Of a stretch of DNA of 64,000 nt, positions 26,046-34,527 are shown piece after piece (within the stretch, counting starts at the first letter, position 1; the number at the start of each line of letters is the position of its first letter). The translations under genes and the position numbers were made by a program. The notes under the pieces were generated by a model. That model was not told the DNA's origin. It was given only the letters and a program-made list of their open reading frames with translations, and made no database searches. The DNA comes from Erysipelotrichaceae bacterium (lineage in GTDB: Bacteria > Bacillota_I > Bacilli_A > Erysipelotrichales > Erysipelotrichaceae). The DNA lies in assembly GCA_030694975.1 (NCBI GenBank), contig JAUYTU010000035.1:62001-126000 (forward strand), read 5' to 3'.

Positions 26046-28622
26046 ATGAAAAATACGATAAATTACATTATTTCAATATTTATTATTGTATATAGTCTTA
26101 ATTTCACTAATGTCCTTGCAAGTGAAGATTTATTATGCACAATTACTCAATTTGAGATCAAATCAATTAATGATAATCAAACTAGTACGGTTTTAGCTTG
26201 CGCAAATAGTTTTGAGGAAGCTAATGTTTTTATGAACCAAAGTAAAAGCATTTATCCAGATTTGATTATCCAATACAAAGGTGCGACCAACCCGAATAAA
26301 ATAATTGCTGCTACACGAGGTGTTGCTGGATCATCCTTGACTACTACATCCACTTTAAACATTTATGAAACAAGTAGTTTTTCTGGAGAAGTAACATACG
26401 TTCCAAATAATGTTGATATGGCATACTATGAAACAATCAGCTACAACATTGGTTCGGGAGTTGGCAAGGCCAAAGTAAAAATATCAGGTTTTTTAGGATT
26501 CGCAGAGTTACAAAACATAAAAATTGTTCCACTAAAATATATTGAAAAAGGTTGGAGTTTCGAAGGGTTTGTATACAAAATGAATGAGTATAGGGTAAGC
26601 TCCAGTGCTTCAGAAGTTAATAGAGAGATTTTCCATCAGACTTTCCCGTTTCCTGGATCCTCTAATTTGCAAGGGACTTATTTGTATGGTCCAGCCCCAT
26701 CTTGGTTACTAAATGGAACTTATTACAGTTGGGATGGTGTTAGCTTCTACACAGATAGAGAAATGAAAAATCCAGTACTAGATGGCACAAGTATAGGGAA
26801 ATACTATCAATACTATCAATATTTGCCATTGAGGTCGACATCAAATATCTCATCACTACAGTTGAATGATTTTCTGAAGGATGAAGGATTCATAAAAAAA
26901 GCAATTACTTATACTAATCCAAAAGAACCTGGGGCAAGTGTAATGTTTAATGAAGGAGATGCTTTCACAAAAAACCAGCTTCTATATGGTGTTAATTCTC
27001 TTCTTATTTATGCTATGGCGCTGCACGAAAGTAGTAGAGGTACAAGTAAGATAGCAGTTCAAAACAATAATCTATTTGGTTGGGGTGCTGTTGATTCTAG
27101 CCCATCAAGTGCAAAAGTCTACACTAGCATATCTGCAGGTATTGCAGAACATATGGGAAGACAAATTAGGGGATACTTAAGTACTGATAATTGGCGTTAT
27201 TTCGGTTCGATTTTGGGGAATAAACGAAATGGTATTAATACTAAGTACGCATCGGATCCGTACTGGGGTCAGAAAATTGCAAGTTGGGCTTATAGAATTG
27301 ACAAATCTGCTAATCTAGTTGATTACCAGTATTTTAAGATAGCCATAATCGAAAATGAAAATGGTAGGAATTTTAGACCTGAACAAAGTACAATCAGTAA
27401 TATTTTATATACTATCCCAAAAAGATCAATTGAACACTCTATAATTGTGAATGGGATGACTCTTATTGACGGTAAGAATTGGTTTTCTACAACTGGAACG
27501 AACCCAATATTATACAAGTCAACCATGATTGCTCCTGTATTCAGTAAAACACTTGAAGCTATAAATGTTAACATAATTAATGATCAACTTATAATCCCTA
27601 ATCATGGTTTCGGTCCAGCTGGATCATATATTAATCTAAAATATACTGGTAAAACAGGAGATCCAATTAAGTATTTGCTGACTAGTACATCCAGAGATCT
27701 TTCAATAGGTGACATTTCACAACTCATTGTTGTTGATGAAAATACATTACAATTCCGTTTCGAAGGATGTGGTAGAGATTTGACTTCTGCAGGAACAGGT
27801 AATCATACTTTTGAGCTTTATAAAGAATATGTAGTGACGTACGAAAAGTCATCATGTCAAATGATTCCTTATTATTGGACAGAATCTACTGGTTATATTC
27901 AATCTGATAACTTTTATATTTCATCTCCGGGAAGGCAATTTGAGTTAACACCTGGTGTTTACGATGAAAGTCTAAAGGATGAAGATCCGATTTCATCTTT
28001 GAAAATTCATTCGTTCTCAGATGGAAAACTAATAGTTCAAGGAATTGGATTAAAAAAAGGCATCTCAGCACCCATCTCAAATTATGTAAAATTTGAGATA
28101 GTACTAGAATCTGAGAGTAATCTATATAGATTTGCAGATGTTTCACAGATTGAAGACAAGACATTGACAGATTTATATGGAATTAACCGGTTTAATTATG
28201 ATTTTACAAAATTTCTTGGAGTAATTGAACTGTCAGAACTAAATGTGGGTACTTACAAACTTTTACTCGATGCAAAATTTATGCCTCCACATTATGAGAC
28301 AGGTTTTAAAAAAGAGATTTCGACATTGGTTGAATTCACATCTATCCATTCGTTTCAAGGAAAGAGTTATCAACTAACTAAAAACATTCATAATGAAGTC
28401 CAGCTCGTTGTTACTTTAGGGGATTTTGTTCGGCTTGCTGGCGATGTAAATGGTGATGGTAAAATCTCTATAACTGACTTGGTTATGTTACATTTAACGA
28501 TTTCCGGAATAGATACTTTTAATGAATTTGTAAATAGTAATGCTGATATGAACAGTGATGGAAAAATATCGATTACTGACTTAGTTATGTTGCATTTACT
28601 CATCTCTGGTATTGAGTACTAG
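26046..28622 (+). CDS. Secreted N-acetylglucosaminidase with C-terminal dockerin
   Basis: 858 residues. A signal peptide at about 1-25 is followed by a region of mixed strands (SH3-like pieces around 100-120). A glucosaminidase-type peptidoglycan hydrolase domain lies at about 300-425: LLIYAMALHESSRGTSKIAVQNNN, with E328 the probable acid, then the NLFGWGAVDSS core and WGQKIASWAYRID. A beta-rich middle region follows. Residues 797-858 are a type I dockerin with two Ca-binding loops, DVNGDGKISITD and DMNSDGKISITD, each followed by LVMLHL. The next gene encodes a cohesin, the dockerin's natural partner. AGAGGT precedes ATG 26046. The whole gene is AT-rich compared with its surroundings. Confidence 0.85.
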   Translation: MKNTINYIISIFIIVYSLNFTNVLASEDLLCTITQFEIKSINDNQTSTVLACANSFEEANVFMNQSKSIYPDLIIQYKGATNPNKIIAATRGVAGSSLTTTSTLNIYETSSFSGEVTYVPNNVDMAYYETISYNIGSGVGKAKVKISGFLGFAELQNIKIVPLKYIEKGWSFEGFVYKMNEYRVSSSASEVNREIFHQTFPFPGSSNLQGTYLYGPAPSWLLNGTYYSWDGVSFYTDREMKNPVLDGTSIGKYYQYYQYLPLRSTSNISSLQLNDFLKDEGFIKKAITYTNPKEPGASVMFNEGDAFTKNQLLYGVNSLLIYAMALHESSRGTSKIAVQNNNLFGWGAVDSSPSSAKVYTSISAGIAEHMGRQIRGYLSTDNWRYFGSILGNKRNGINTKYASDPYWGQKIASWAYRIDKSANLVDYQYFKIAIIENENGRNFRPEQSTISNILYTIPKRSIEHSIIVNGMTLIDGKNWFSTTGTNPILYKSTMIAPVFSKTLEAINVNIINDQLIIPNHGFGPAGSYINLKYTGKTGDPIKYLLTSTSRDLSIGDISQLIVVDENTLQFRFEGCGRDLTSAGTGNHTFELYKEYVVTYEKSSCQMIPYYWTESTGYIQSDNFYISSPGRQFELTPGVYDESLKDEDPISSLKIHSFSDGKLIVQGIGLKKGISAPISNYVKFEIVLESESNLYRFADVSQIEDKTLTDLYGINRFNYDFTKFLGVIELSELNVGTYKLLLDAKFMPPHYETGFKKEISTLVEFTSIHSFQGKSYQLTKNIHNEVQLVVTLGDFVRLAGDVNGDGKISITDLVMLHLTISGIDTFNEFVNSNADMNSDGKISITDLVMLHLLISGIEY

Positions 28623-28635
28623 ATAAGGAGAAGTT

Positions 28636-30582
28636 ATGAAAAAAATATTGATGAAATTTCTGATATTGTCTGTATTGTTATCGTTTGTATCCGTGAATAT
28701 TGAGACGGTAAAGGCGGCAAGTTACCAGACAAGAATCAATGGTTCGACCAATGGTTCGTTAAATATATACGCAGGAAACACATTCACTGTAACGTTTAGT
28801 ATGACCGACGCTTCCAACGTTTATGGAGTTGAAGCTAATCTCAATTATAGTTCAACCTATTTTGAGTTAGTAAAAGCAACTAATGAGTTTTCAGGCGGAG
28901 ATCCATTATCTGTTGGCTCAAAAGTAGTTGTATCAACCACATCACCAAAGAGCGGTACGTTTAATTTCGCTAAATTAACGTTTAAGGCGAAGCCTGCATT
29001 TTTAGCAACTACATCACCGCAAGCAATATCGCTTTCAAATGTATTTGCGACGTATGATAAGACCAAAGAGGCAGCTGGAGTCGGAAGTCGCATAACCGTA
29101 GATGTTGTTGTACCAAAATCCTCCAACAACAACCTGGCATCCCTGAGTGTCAACGGCACATCCGTCACCGGATTCTCAGCCACTGACACCTCCTACACGT
29201 TAGCAAACACCGATGCAACCTCGATCACGATCGCAGCTTCAGCATCGGATAGTAAAGCATCTGTATCGGGTACAGGAACGAAGTCTCTCGCTTATGGTGT
29301 AAATAAGTTTAACATCGTTGTTACAGCTGAGAGCGGAGCAAAGAAGACTTATACGGTGACCATTACTCGCAATGACTTTCGAAGTACCAACAATGATTTA
29401 AAATCTCTGACCGTCGAAGGGTACACAGTTGTTTTCGATAAGGATAAACTGACGTATACGGTGATTGTTGATAATGCGGTAACCACGGTCAATGTAGGTG
29501 CACAGGCCGCTGATGATAAAGCGAGTGTCACTGGAACCGGTGCAAAAACTCTTAAAATCTACAGTAATTTGATTAATATAGTCGTTACTGCTGAGAATAC
29601 CTCAAAGAAAACCTATGTAATTAATGTCGTTCGTCGGGATGCGGCCGGTATTGCCGGTGATTTGTCGCGTGACAATAAGTTAAAATCGTTAGTTATCGCA
29701 GATTATCCGTTTGAATTTAATCCGGATACCCTGGAATATACCATTGATGTTGAGAATTGGATTGAAACCGTAAATGTAACGGTTGAATTAAGTGATTCAA
29801 AGGCATCTTATTTGATTGCCAATGCGGAAGAACTCATTGTCGGTCCCAATGAAATACTTGTCAAAGTGTACAGCGAAAGTGCGGAAGAGCGAATTTATAA
29901 AGTTACGGTCAACCGCATGGGTGATAATCCGGTGGTCGCTATTGAGCGAATTATCGCTTTACTGCCACGAATCGTGGCTGAAAATATCGAAATTACGACC
30001 AAGGATCCCACAAGCATGACCACAGAGATTTGGAATCAGTTGGTGGGTACCGATAAGAACTATATGTTCAGTGTTCGTAATGAATTTAATGAAACATTAT
30101 ATATGTGGAAATTTGAAGGTTTGATGATAAGTCAAAATGAAGTCATGAACTTTGATGTTCAGTTTGATTCGCTTGAGCGTGATGAGATTCGCCGACTGCT
30201 CGATTATCGTGAATCCATTTTACTAAATTTGGCACATTCCGGTGAGATTCCTGAAGGCTTGACCTTGAGTGTGAATGTTTCGAAAATGTATAAAGATGAC
30301 AGTATACTGTATTTATATTATTACGATAGTGAAAGTGGCAAACTTGTGGATGAAGCTGTGGAGTTTGTGGTTAAGGAAGGTTACGTTGAAGTTGATTTGG
30401 ATCATGCTTCACAATATGTTCTGACACCGGTCAAACTATCGATGTTTGACAATCTCGGATTGATTCTTGCCGGAGTCGTTGCTTTACTCGTACTTTTGTT
30501 ACTGATCGTATTAGTATCTTCGTCTTTGAAAGTTAAGACCTTAAAACGTCGGTTGGCTCGAAAAACTGAAAGTGCCGCTTAG
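28636..30582 (+). CDS. Membrane-anchored cohesin protein with cadherin-like domains
   Basis: 648 residues. Signal peptide at 1-27 (cleavage near VKA-A). Residues 29-156 resemble a cohesin: NIYAGNTFTVTFSMTD, VYGVEANLNYSSTYFELV, FNFAKLTFKAKP. Three cadherin-like beta-sandwich repeats (PF12733 type) follow at about 160-245, 248-332 and 345-425, each with SLxV, DxxxYTxxV and NxxxIxVTAE...KTYxxxxxR patterns. A further extracellular region and a C-terminal helix (about 608-632) with a basic tail (LKRRLARK) anchor it. It follows the dockerin gene by 13 bases with AAGGAG as SD. It likely holds the dockerin enzyme at the surface. Confidence 0.84.
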   Translation: MKKILMKFLILSVLLSFVSVNIETVKAASYQTRINGSTNGSLNIYAGNTFTVTFSMTDASNVYGVEANLNYSSTYFELVKATNEFSGGDPLSVGSKVVVSTTSPKSGTFNFAKLTFKAKPAFLATTSPQAISLSNVFATYDKTKEAAGVGSRITVDVVVPKSSNNNLASLSVNGTSVTGFSATDTSYTLANTDATSITIAASASDSKASVSGTGTKSLAYGVNKFNIVVTAESGAKKTYTVTITRNDFRSTNNDLKSLTVEGYTVVFDKDKLTYTVIVDNAVTTVNVGAQAADDKASVTGTGAKTLKIYSNLINIVVTAENTSKKTYVINVVRRDAAGIAGDLSRDNKLKSLVIADYPFEFNPDTLEYTIDVENWIETVNVTVELSDSKASYLIANAEELIVGPNEILVKVYSESAEERIYKVTVNRMGDNPVVAIERIIALLPRIVAENIEITTKDPTSMTTEIWNQLVGTDKNYMFSVRNEFNETLYMWKFEGLMISQNEVMNFDVQFDSLERDEIRRLLDYRESILLNLAHSGEIPEGLTLSVNVSKMYKDDSILYLYYYDSESGKLVDEAVEFVVKEGYVEVDLDHASQYVLTPVKLSMFDNLGLILAGVVALLVLLLLIVLVSSSLKVKTLKRRLARKTESAA

Positions 30583-30593
30583 CGGCATTTTTC
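30573..30593 (+). terminator. Terminator of the cohesin/dockerin operon
   Basis: TGCCGC 30573-30578 and GCGGCA 30582-30587 enclose TTA, followed by TTTTTC. The stop codon TAG lies within the hairpin. Confidence 0.86.
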
Positions 30594-30594
30594 T

Positions 30595-30623
30595 TTGACG
30601 AATGACGGATTATTGATTATGAT
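30595..30623 (+). promoter_or_regulatory. Promoter of tex
   Basis: TTGACG (30595-30600), 17 bases, TATGAT (30618-30623), placed right after the preceding terminator. The tex SD AAAGGTGG and ATG 30648 follow. Confidence 0.8.
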
Positions 30624-30647
30624 AATAGAGCTGAAAGGTGGATTCTT

Positions 30648-32786
30648 ATGGAACAGCACTATCAATGGATTGCGAGTCAGTTAAATGTTGGCGTTATACA
30701 AGTCAAAAGTACACTGGACTTACTTGAGGAAGGAAATACAGTTCCTTTTATTGCGCGCTATCGTAAAGAGGCGACTAAAGGTTTGGATGAGGAGCAGATT
30801 CGTGCTATATCCGAGCATTACCAATATCAGAAAAATTTGGCTAAACGCAAGGAAGACGTTTTGCGTTTAATTGCTCAACAAGGAAAAATGACCGCGGAAA
30901 TTGAAAAATCTGTAAATGTTTGTACTCAGTTATCCGAAGTCGAAGATATTTACCGTCCGTATCAACAGAAACGTAAAACCCGGGCTTCCGAAGCCATTGC
31001 CAATGGCTTGCAGGGATTTGCGGATTGGATGATGAGCTTTCCGGTGGAAGGTGATGTCAAAGAAAAGTCGAAGGAATTTTTAAATGAGAAAGTTGAAACG
31101 GTCATCGATGCGATTGCCGGGGCTCAACATATAATTGCGGAAATCGTGGCTGATGATCCGGAACATCGCAAACTAATCCGATACACCATGTTAAGACAGG
31201 GAATGATTGTCAGTAAGTTTAAAAAGGGGGGTGTTGATGAACAACAGACCTACCGTATGTACTATGACTTTAGTGAACGTGTATCTACGATCGCTCCTCA
31301 CAGAATCATGGCAATCAATCGCGGTGAGGAAGAAAAAGTTCTAAATGTAACGTTGCTATTTGAGCAGGATATCGTGCTGGAGAAGATTATTTCGAAAGTC
31401 GTTACCAATTTAAAAAGCGCAACTTCAGCTTACGTTATGGATGCCATTAAAGACGGATGTAAACGTTTGGCGTTTTCGCAGTTAGAAAGAGAAATCCGAA
31501 ACTTATTAAGCGAAAAAGCCCATGAACAGTCCATTGATGTATTTTCAAAAAATCTGGAGCGACTGCTTGTCGTACCGCCGTTGAAAGATAAAATGATCTT
31601 AGGTGTCGACCCAGCCTATCGTACGGGTTGTAAGCTGGTCGTTATCGATCAAACCGGCAAAGTATTAGACATTAGAGCCATCTATCCTCATCAGCCTGTA
31701 AATAAGCGCACTGAAGCGATGGAAGAGCTTGCGATGCTCTGTGATAAGTATCCTGTGGATATCATCGCTATTGGCAACGGCACGGCCTCTCGTGAGACCG
31801 AAACATTAATTGCTGAATTTATTGCTCAATATAAACTGAACGTAAGTTATACCATTGTCTCGGAGGCCGGAGCCTCCGTATACTCAGCATCGCCCTTGGC
31901 TCGTGCAGAGTTTCCGGATTTACAGGTCGAACAGCGCTCCGCGATATCCATCGCCCGACGCATTCTCGATCCGTTGGCAGAACTGATCAAAATCGATCCA
32001 CAGTCAATTGGTGTCGGCCAATATCAACATGATCTTCCGGTCAGTCGGTTAAAAGAGCGCTTGGATTTCACGGTTTCAAAAACGGTCAACCGCGTGGGCG
32101 TCGATTTAAATACCGCATCGCAAGAACTGTTGACTCATATTTCCGGACTCAATAAGACCATGGCAAAGAACATCGTTGAGTATCGCGATAAAAACGGTCG
32201 CTTTAAAGAACGCGGACAATTACTGAAAGTGAAGGCGATTGGCGATAAAGCCTATGAACAGGCTGCCGGTTTCTTGCGTATCAAAGAAGGGAAGAACTGG
32301 TTGGACGAAACGGCCATTCACCCGGAAAGTTATCCGATTGTTGAAAAGTTAATGAAACAGCTTGAATTAGAGCATGCATTGGAAGATCAGCGAACGATGA
32401 AACTCAAAAGTGTAAACATTACTCAAACTGCCAAAGCGTTGAACAGTGATGAGTATACGATCTCAGATATCATCTCGACGCTGCTATCGCCAAAACGCGA
32501 TTATCGCGATCAATATGACGGACCGCTACTAAGAAAAGATATTTTAACTCTTAATGATTTAAAAGAAGGCATGAAGTTGGAAGGGGTTGTTCGCAACATT
32601 GTCGACTTCGGCGTGTTTGTTGATATCGGCCTTAAAAACGACGGTCTAGTACATATTTCCAAACTAAGCAAAAATCGTGTACGTCATCCGATGGATATCG
32701 CTTCAATCGGTGATATCGTAACTGTAACGGTTATCGGCATCGATTTTCTGCGGAATAAAGTCCAATTATCATTGATAGGAGATTAA
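30648..32786 (+). CDS. tex: Tex-family RNA-binding transcription accessory protein
   Basis: Conserved nucleic-acid-binding protein linked to transcription and to stress and toxin expression in some bacteria. Domains in order: Tex N-terminal helices (VGVIQVKSTLDLLEEGNTVPFIARYRKEATKGLDE), a YqgF-like RNase H fold (ILGVDPAYRTGCKLVVID), a helix-hairpin-helix pair (GVDLNTASQELLTHISGL, GRFKERGQLLKV) and a C-terminal S1 domain (GMKLEGVVRNIVDFGVFVDIGL). The 712 residues are full length. The GNAT gene begins five bases after its stop. Confidence 0.95.
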   Translation: MEQHYQWIASQLNVGVIQVKSTLDLLEEGNTVPFIARYRKEATKGLDEEQIRAISEHYQYQKNLAKRKEDVLRLIAQQGKMTAEIEKSVNVCTQLSEVEDIYRPYQQKRKTRASEAIANGLQGFADWMMSFPVEGDVKEKSKEFLNEKVETVIDAIAGAQHIIAEIVADDPEHRKLIRYTMLRQGMIVSKFKKGGVDEQQTYRMYYDFSERVSTIAPHRIMAINRGEEEKVLNVTLLFEQDIVLEKIISKVVTNLKSATSAYVMDAIKDGCKRLAFSQLEREIRNLLSEKAHEQSIDVFSKNLERLLVVPPLKDKMILGVDPAYRTGCKLVVIDQTGKVLDIRAIYPHQPVNKRTEAMEELAMLCDKYPVDIIAIGNGTASRETETLIAEFIAQYKLNVSYTIVSEAGASVYSASPLARAEFPDLQVEQRSAISIARRILDPLAELIKIDPQSIGVGQYQHDLPVSRLKERLDFTVSKTVNRVGVDLNTASQELLTHISGLNKTMAKNIVEYRDKNGRFKERGQLLKVKAIGDKAYEQAAGFLRIKEGKNWLDETAIHPESYPIVEKLMKQLELEHALEDQRTMKLKSVNITQTAKALNSDEYTISDIISTLLSPKRDYRDQYDGPLLRKDILTLNDLKEGMKLEGVVRNIVDFGVFVDIGLKNDGLVHISKLSKNRVRHPMDIASIGDIVTVTVIGIDFLRNKVQLSLIGD

Positions 32787-32791
32787 TAAAC

Positions 32792-33325
32792 ATGCGTTTA
32801 TCAATGTTGTTCACTAATCCTAGTGAAGAAAAACTTACCATTCGCCGTGCAAAGGTGGCGGATAGGGTGGAGTTGCAGATTATATGTGATGCTTGGATTG
32901 AAAAAGGATTTTTTGATGGGGAAACATTGCCTTCGGATTACATCGAACAATGTTTGACAAAAGGGGATCTTCCACCTGTTTCAAATGCTGCGCAAGAAAA
33001 CTATGGACTCTATGTCGTTGAATTCGAACTCAAAGTCATGGGCTTGTTTGATCTCTACGATGGATATCCTCAAGACGGTATTGCTTGGATCAGTCTATTC
33101 TTATTGGACATCGAATCAAGAGGAATGGGTTTTGGAAAGAGCATTATAAATAAAATTACAGATGAATGTCTTCAGCACGGATTTGAATCCTTGGCTTTAG
33201 CTGTATCGATGAATAACCGGGTTGCACTGAAATTTTGGATTCAAAACGGATTTAAAGAGATTCTAGGAATTTACGGAGACCTGAAATATCCAAACTTGGG
33301 ACTGAAAAAAACACTTTCACATTAA
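32792..33325 (+). CDS. GNAT family acetyltransferase
   Basis: 177 residues with a GNAT fold: TIRRAKVADRVELQIICDAW at the start, and the acetyl-CoA loop LLDIESRGMGFGKSIINKITDE (Q/R-x-x-G-x-G/A type), then ALAVSMNNRVALKFWIQNGFKE. The substrate is not predictable. It shares the tex transcript and ends in a terminator. Confidence 0.85.
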   Translation: MRLSMLFTNPSEEKLTIRRAKVADRVELQIICDAWIEKGFFDGETLPSDYIEQCLTKGDLPPVSNAAQENYGLYVVEFELKVMGLFDLYDGYPQDGIAWISLFLLDIESRGMGFGKSIINKITDECLQHGFESLALAVSMNNRVALKFWIQNGFKEILGIYGDLKYPNLGLKKTLSH

Positions 33326-33346
33326 GGACGCAATGCGTCCTTTTTC
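33324..33346 (+). terminator. Terminator after the tex-GNAT unit
   Basis: AAGGACGC 33324-33331 pairs with GCGTCCTT 33335-33342 around AAT, followed by TTTTC. It overlaps the GNAT stop codon. Confidence 0.86.
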
Positions 33347-33405
33347 TATGTGTACTAATAACCGTAACACTACTTTTCAAAGACTTTTCCAATGTTTTAC
33401 AACCT

Positions 33406-33499
33406 TTGTTATAAACCATCCATGATGTTGTATAATGATGATGTAGTGAAACAACATGACACACAATCATGAAACAAAAACCGATTCAACAATGAATCG
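33406..33499 (+). promoter_or_regulatory. Promoter and leader hairpin of the small membrane protein gene
   Basis: A perfect TATAAT (33431-33436) with a distant TTGTTA (33406-33411, 19-base spacing) precedes a hairpin CGATTCA 33482-33488 / TGAATCG 33493-33499 with an ACAA loop, followed by ATTTTGATTCT. The hairpin could attenuate transcription or stabilise the 5' end. Nothing else is visible in the roughly 200-base gap. Confidence 0.5.
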
Positions 33500-33528
33500 A
33501 TTTTGATTCTCTAAAAGGAGGAATCAAC

Positions 33529-33684
33529 ATGAAATTTAAAGGAAATCTTGGAATGCTTTTATTAGCTATTTGGCTGATAATTACTGGCGTCAGTGCATTG
33601 ATCTCTCTGTCGATTCCGTCATTTGACGTTATCATGGGAGCATTAGCCATCGCTGCCGGTGTCCTATTGATTATGCGTAAATAA
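33529..33684 (+). CDS. Small membrane protein (51 residues), unknown function
   Basis: The reading frame MKFKGNLGMLLLAIWLIITG... encodes 51 residues with two hydrophobic stretches (about 8-27 and 33-48) and a basic end (IMRK). It is well supported as a gene: AAAAGGAGG at 33514-33522 before ATG 33529, an upstream TATAAT and a perfect terminator overlapping its stop. It resembles small two-helix proteins of Firmicutes envelopes, but no function can be named. Confidence 0.75.
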   Translation: MKFKGNLGMLLLAIWLIITGVSALISLSIPSFDVIMGALAIAAGVLLIMRK

Positions 33685-33708
33685 AGTCGGGAAATTCCCG
33701 ACTTTTTT
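33683..33708. terminator. Bidirectional terminator after the small membrane protein gene
   Basis: AAAGTCGGG and CCCGACTTT (33683-33705) enclose AAATT, followed by TTTTTT. It also serves the convergent SRAP gene ending at 33710. Confidence 0.87.
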
Positions 33709-33709
33709 A

Positions 33710-34282
33710 TTAGAACAAACTTTGCTGTATCCGCATGGATGTAATGTCAAAATTCCATTTCCGCGGTGTCAATATCGCATTCTCATGGATATCGAAACTT
33801 AAATAAGGCTCGATATCTTTTTTATTCAGAAAAACCGGTTGTCGGTTATGGATGACTTCAAAATCCGGCTGCGCAGCTTGTGTTAAAATCGCAAACATCC
33901 GCTGACCGTCCTTGATCTGATAGACGCCGGCCATGTACTGGACGGACTGATCTTTCAAGCGAATCAGATAACGGTCCTTGTGCTGATCCCACTCATAAAA
34001 TCCCGAAGCCAAGATGATACAGCGATTGTGCTCAAAGGATGTTTTAAAGAAAGGACTGCTCGCCACCGTTTCCTGACGGGCATTGATGATCCGTCCCTTA
34101 TCATCCCATTTGACAAACCCCCATTGCATGCCCGTGGTCATCAGCGATTCATTTTTAACAATAACCAACGACGATTGAGTAGGGTAGACTTCATGGGTCG
34201 AAAATTTCGTGCCTGGCTCTGCCATAGCAACCCATTCTTGCATCTCTTCATCCTTCTCAACAAATAAATAGCGACCGCACAT
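33710..34282 (-). CDS. SRAP-domain protein (YedK/HMCES-like abasic-site sensor)
   Basis: The SRAP fold crosslinks to abasic sites in single-stranded DNA through Cys2 once the initiator Met is removed. With start ATG 34282 the protein begins MCGRYLFVE, placing Cys2 correctly; an upstream start would destroy this and is rejected. Other catalytic residues are visible in INARQETV (Asn), SGFYEWD (Glu) and VIHNRQPV (His). It has 190 residues. It is the last gene of the dinB operon, fitting a DNA-damage response. Confidence 0.92.
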   Translation of the reverse strand: MCGRYLFVEKDEEMQEWVAMAEPGTKFSTHEVYPTQSSLVIVKNESLMTTGMQWGFVKWDDKGRIINARQETVASSPFFKTSFEHNRCIILASGFYEWDQHKDRYLIRLKDQSVQYMAGVYQIKDGQRMFAILTQAAQPDFEVIHNRQPVFLNKKDIEPYLSFDIHENAILTPRKWNFDITSMRIQQSLF

Positions 34283-34284
34283 CG

Positions 34285-34524
34285 TCAGTCTCCCTTCTCG
34301 ATAAACCAACGATCCTCTTCCAGAAACAAATAACGACTTGCTCCCTGAATGATGCAGGTATATCGGACACCGGCTCCACCAGCCTTTAGTGAAGCGGCCA
34401 AAGCCACATGCGTAACCTTATCTATAGCATATTTTACACCATTTTTCCAAATGATGACCAACGGTTTGATTTTTCCATCCGCCTGATGATGCACAATCAC
34501 ATCCACATACATTTTACTTGTCAT
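34285..34524 (-). CDS. Hypothetical 79-residue protein of the dinB operon
   Basis: Soluble, no cysteine in its N-terminal half, with the pattern MYVDVIVHHQADGKIKPLVIIWKNGVKY near the start and YTCIIQGASRYLFLEEDRWF at the end, suggesting a small beta-barrel. It lies between dinB and the SRAP gene: three bases after the dinB stop and two bases before the SRAP start. I recall small proteins of this type beside Y-family polymerases in Firmicutes, but cannot assign a family. Possibly a polymerase accessory factor (inference). Confidence 0.75.
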   Translation of the reverse strand: MTSKMYVDVIVHHQADGKIKPLVIIWKNGVKYAIDKVTHVALAASLKAGGAGVRYTCIIQGASRYLFLEEDRWFIEKGD

Positions 34525-34527
34525 TTT

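Noticed and set aside
26046-30582. A true cellulosome
   Set aside because: Only one cohesin and one dockerin are present, with no glycoside hydrolases of the plant-wall type and no scaffold repeats. The enzyme present is a peptidoglycan glucosaminidase.
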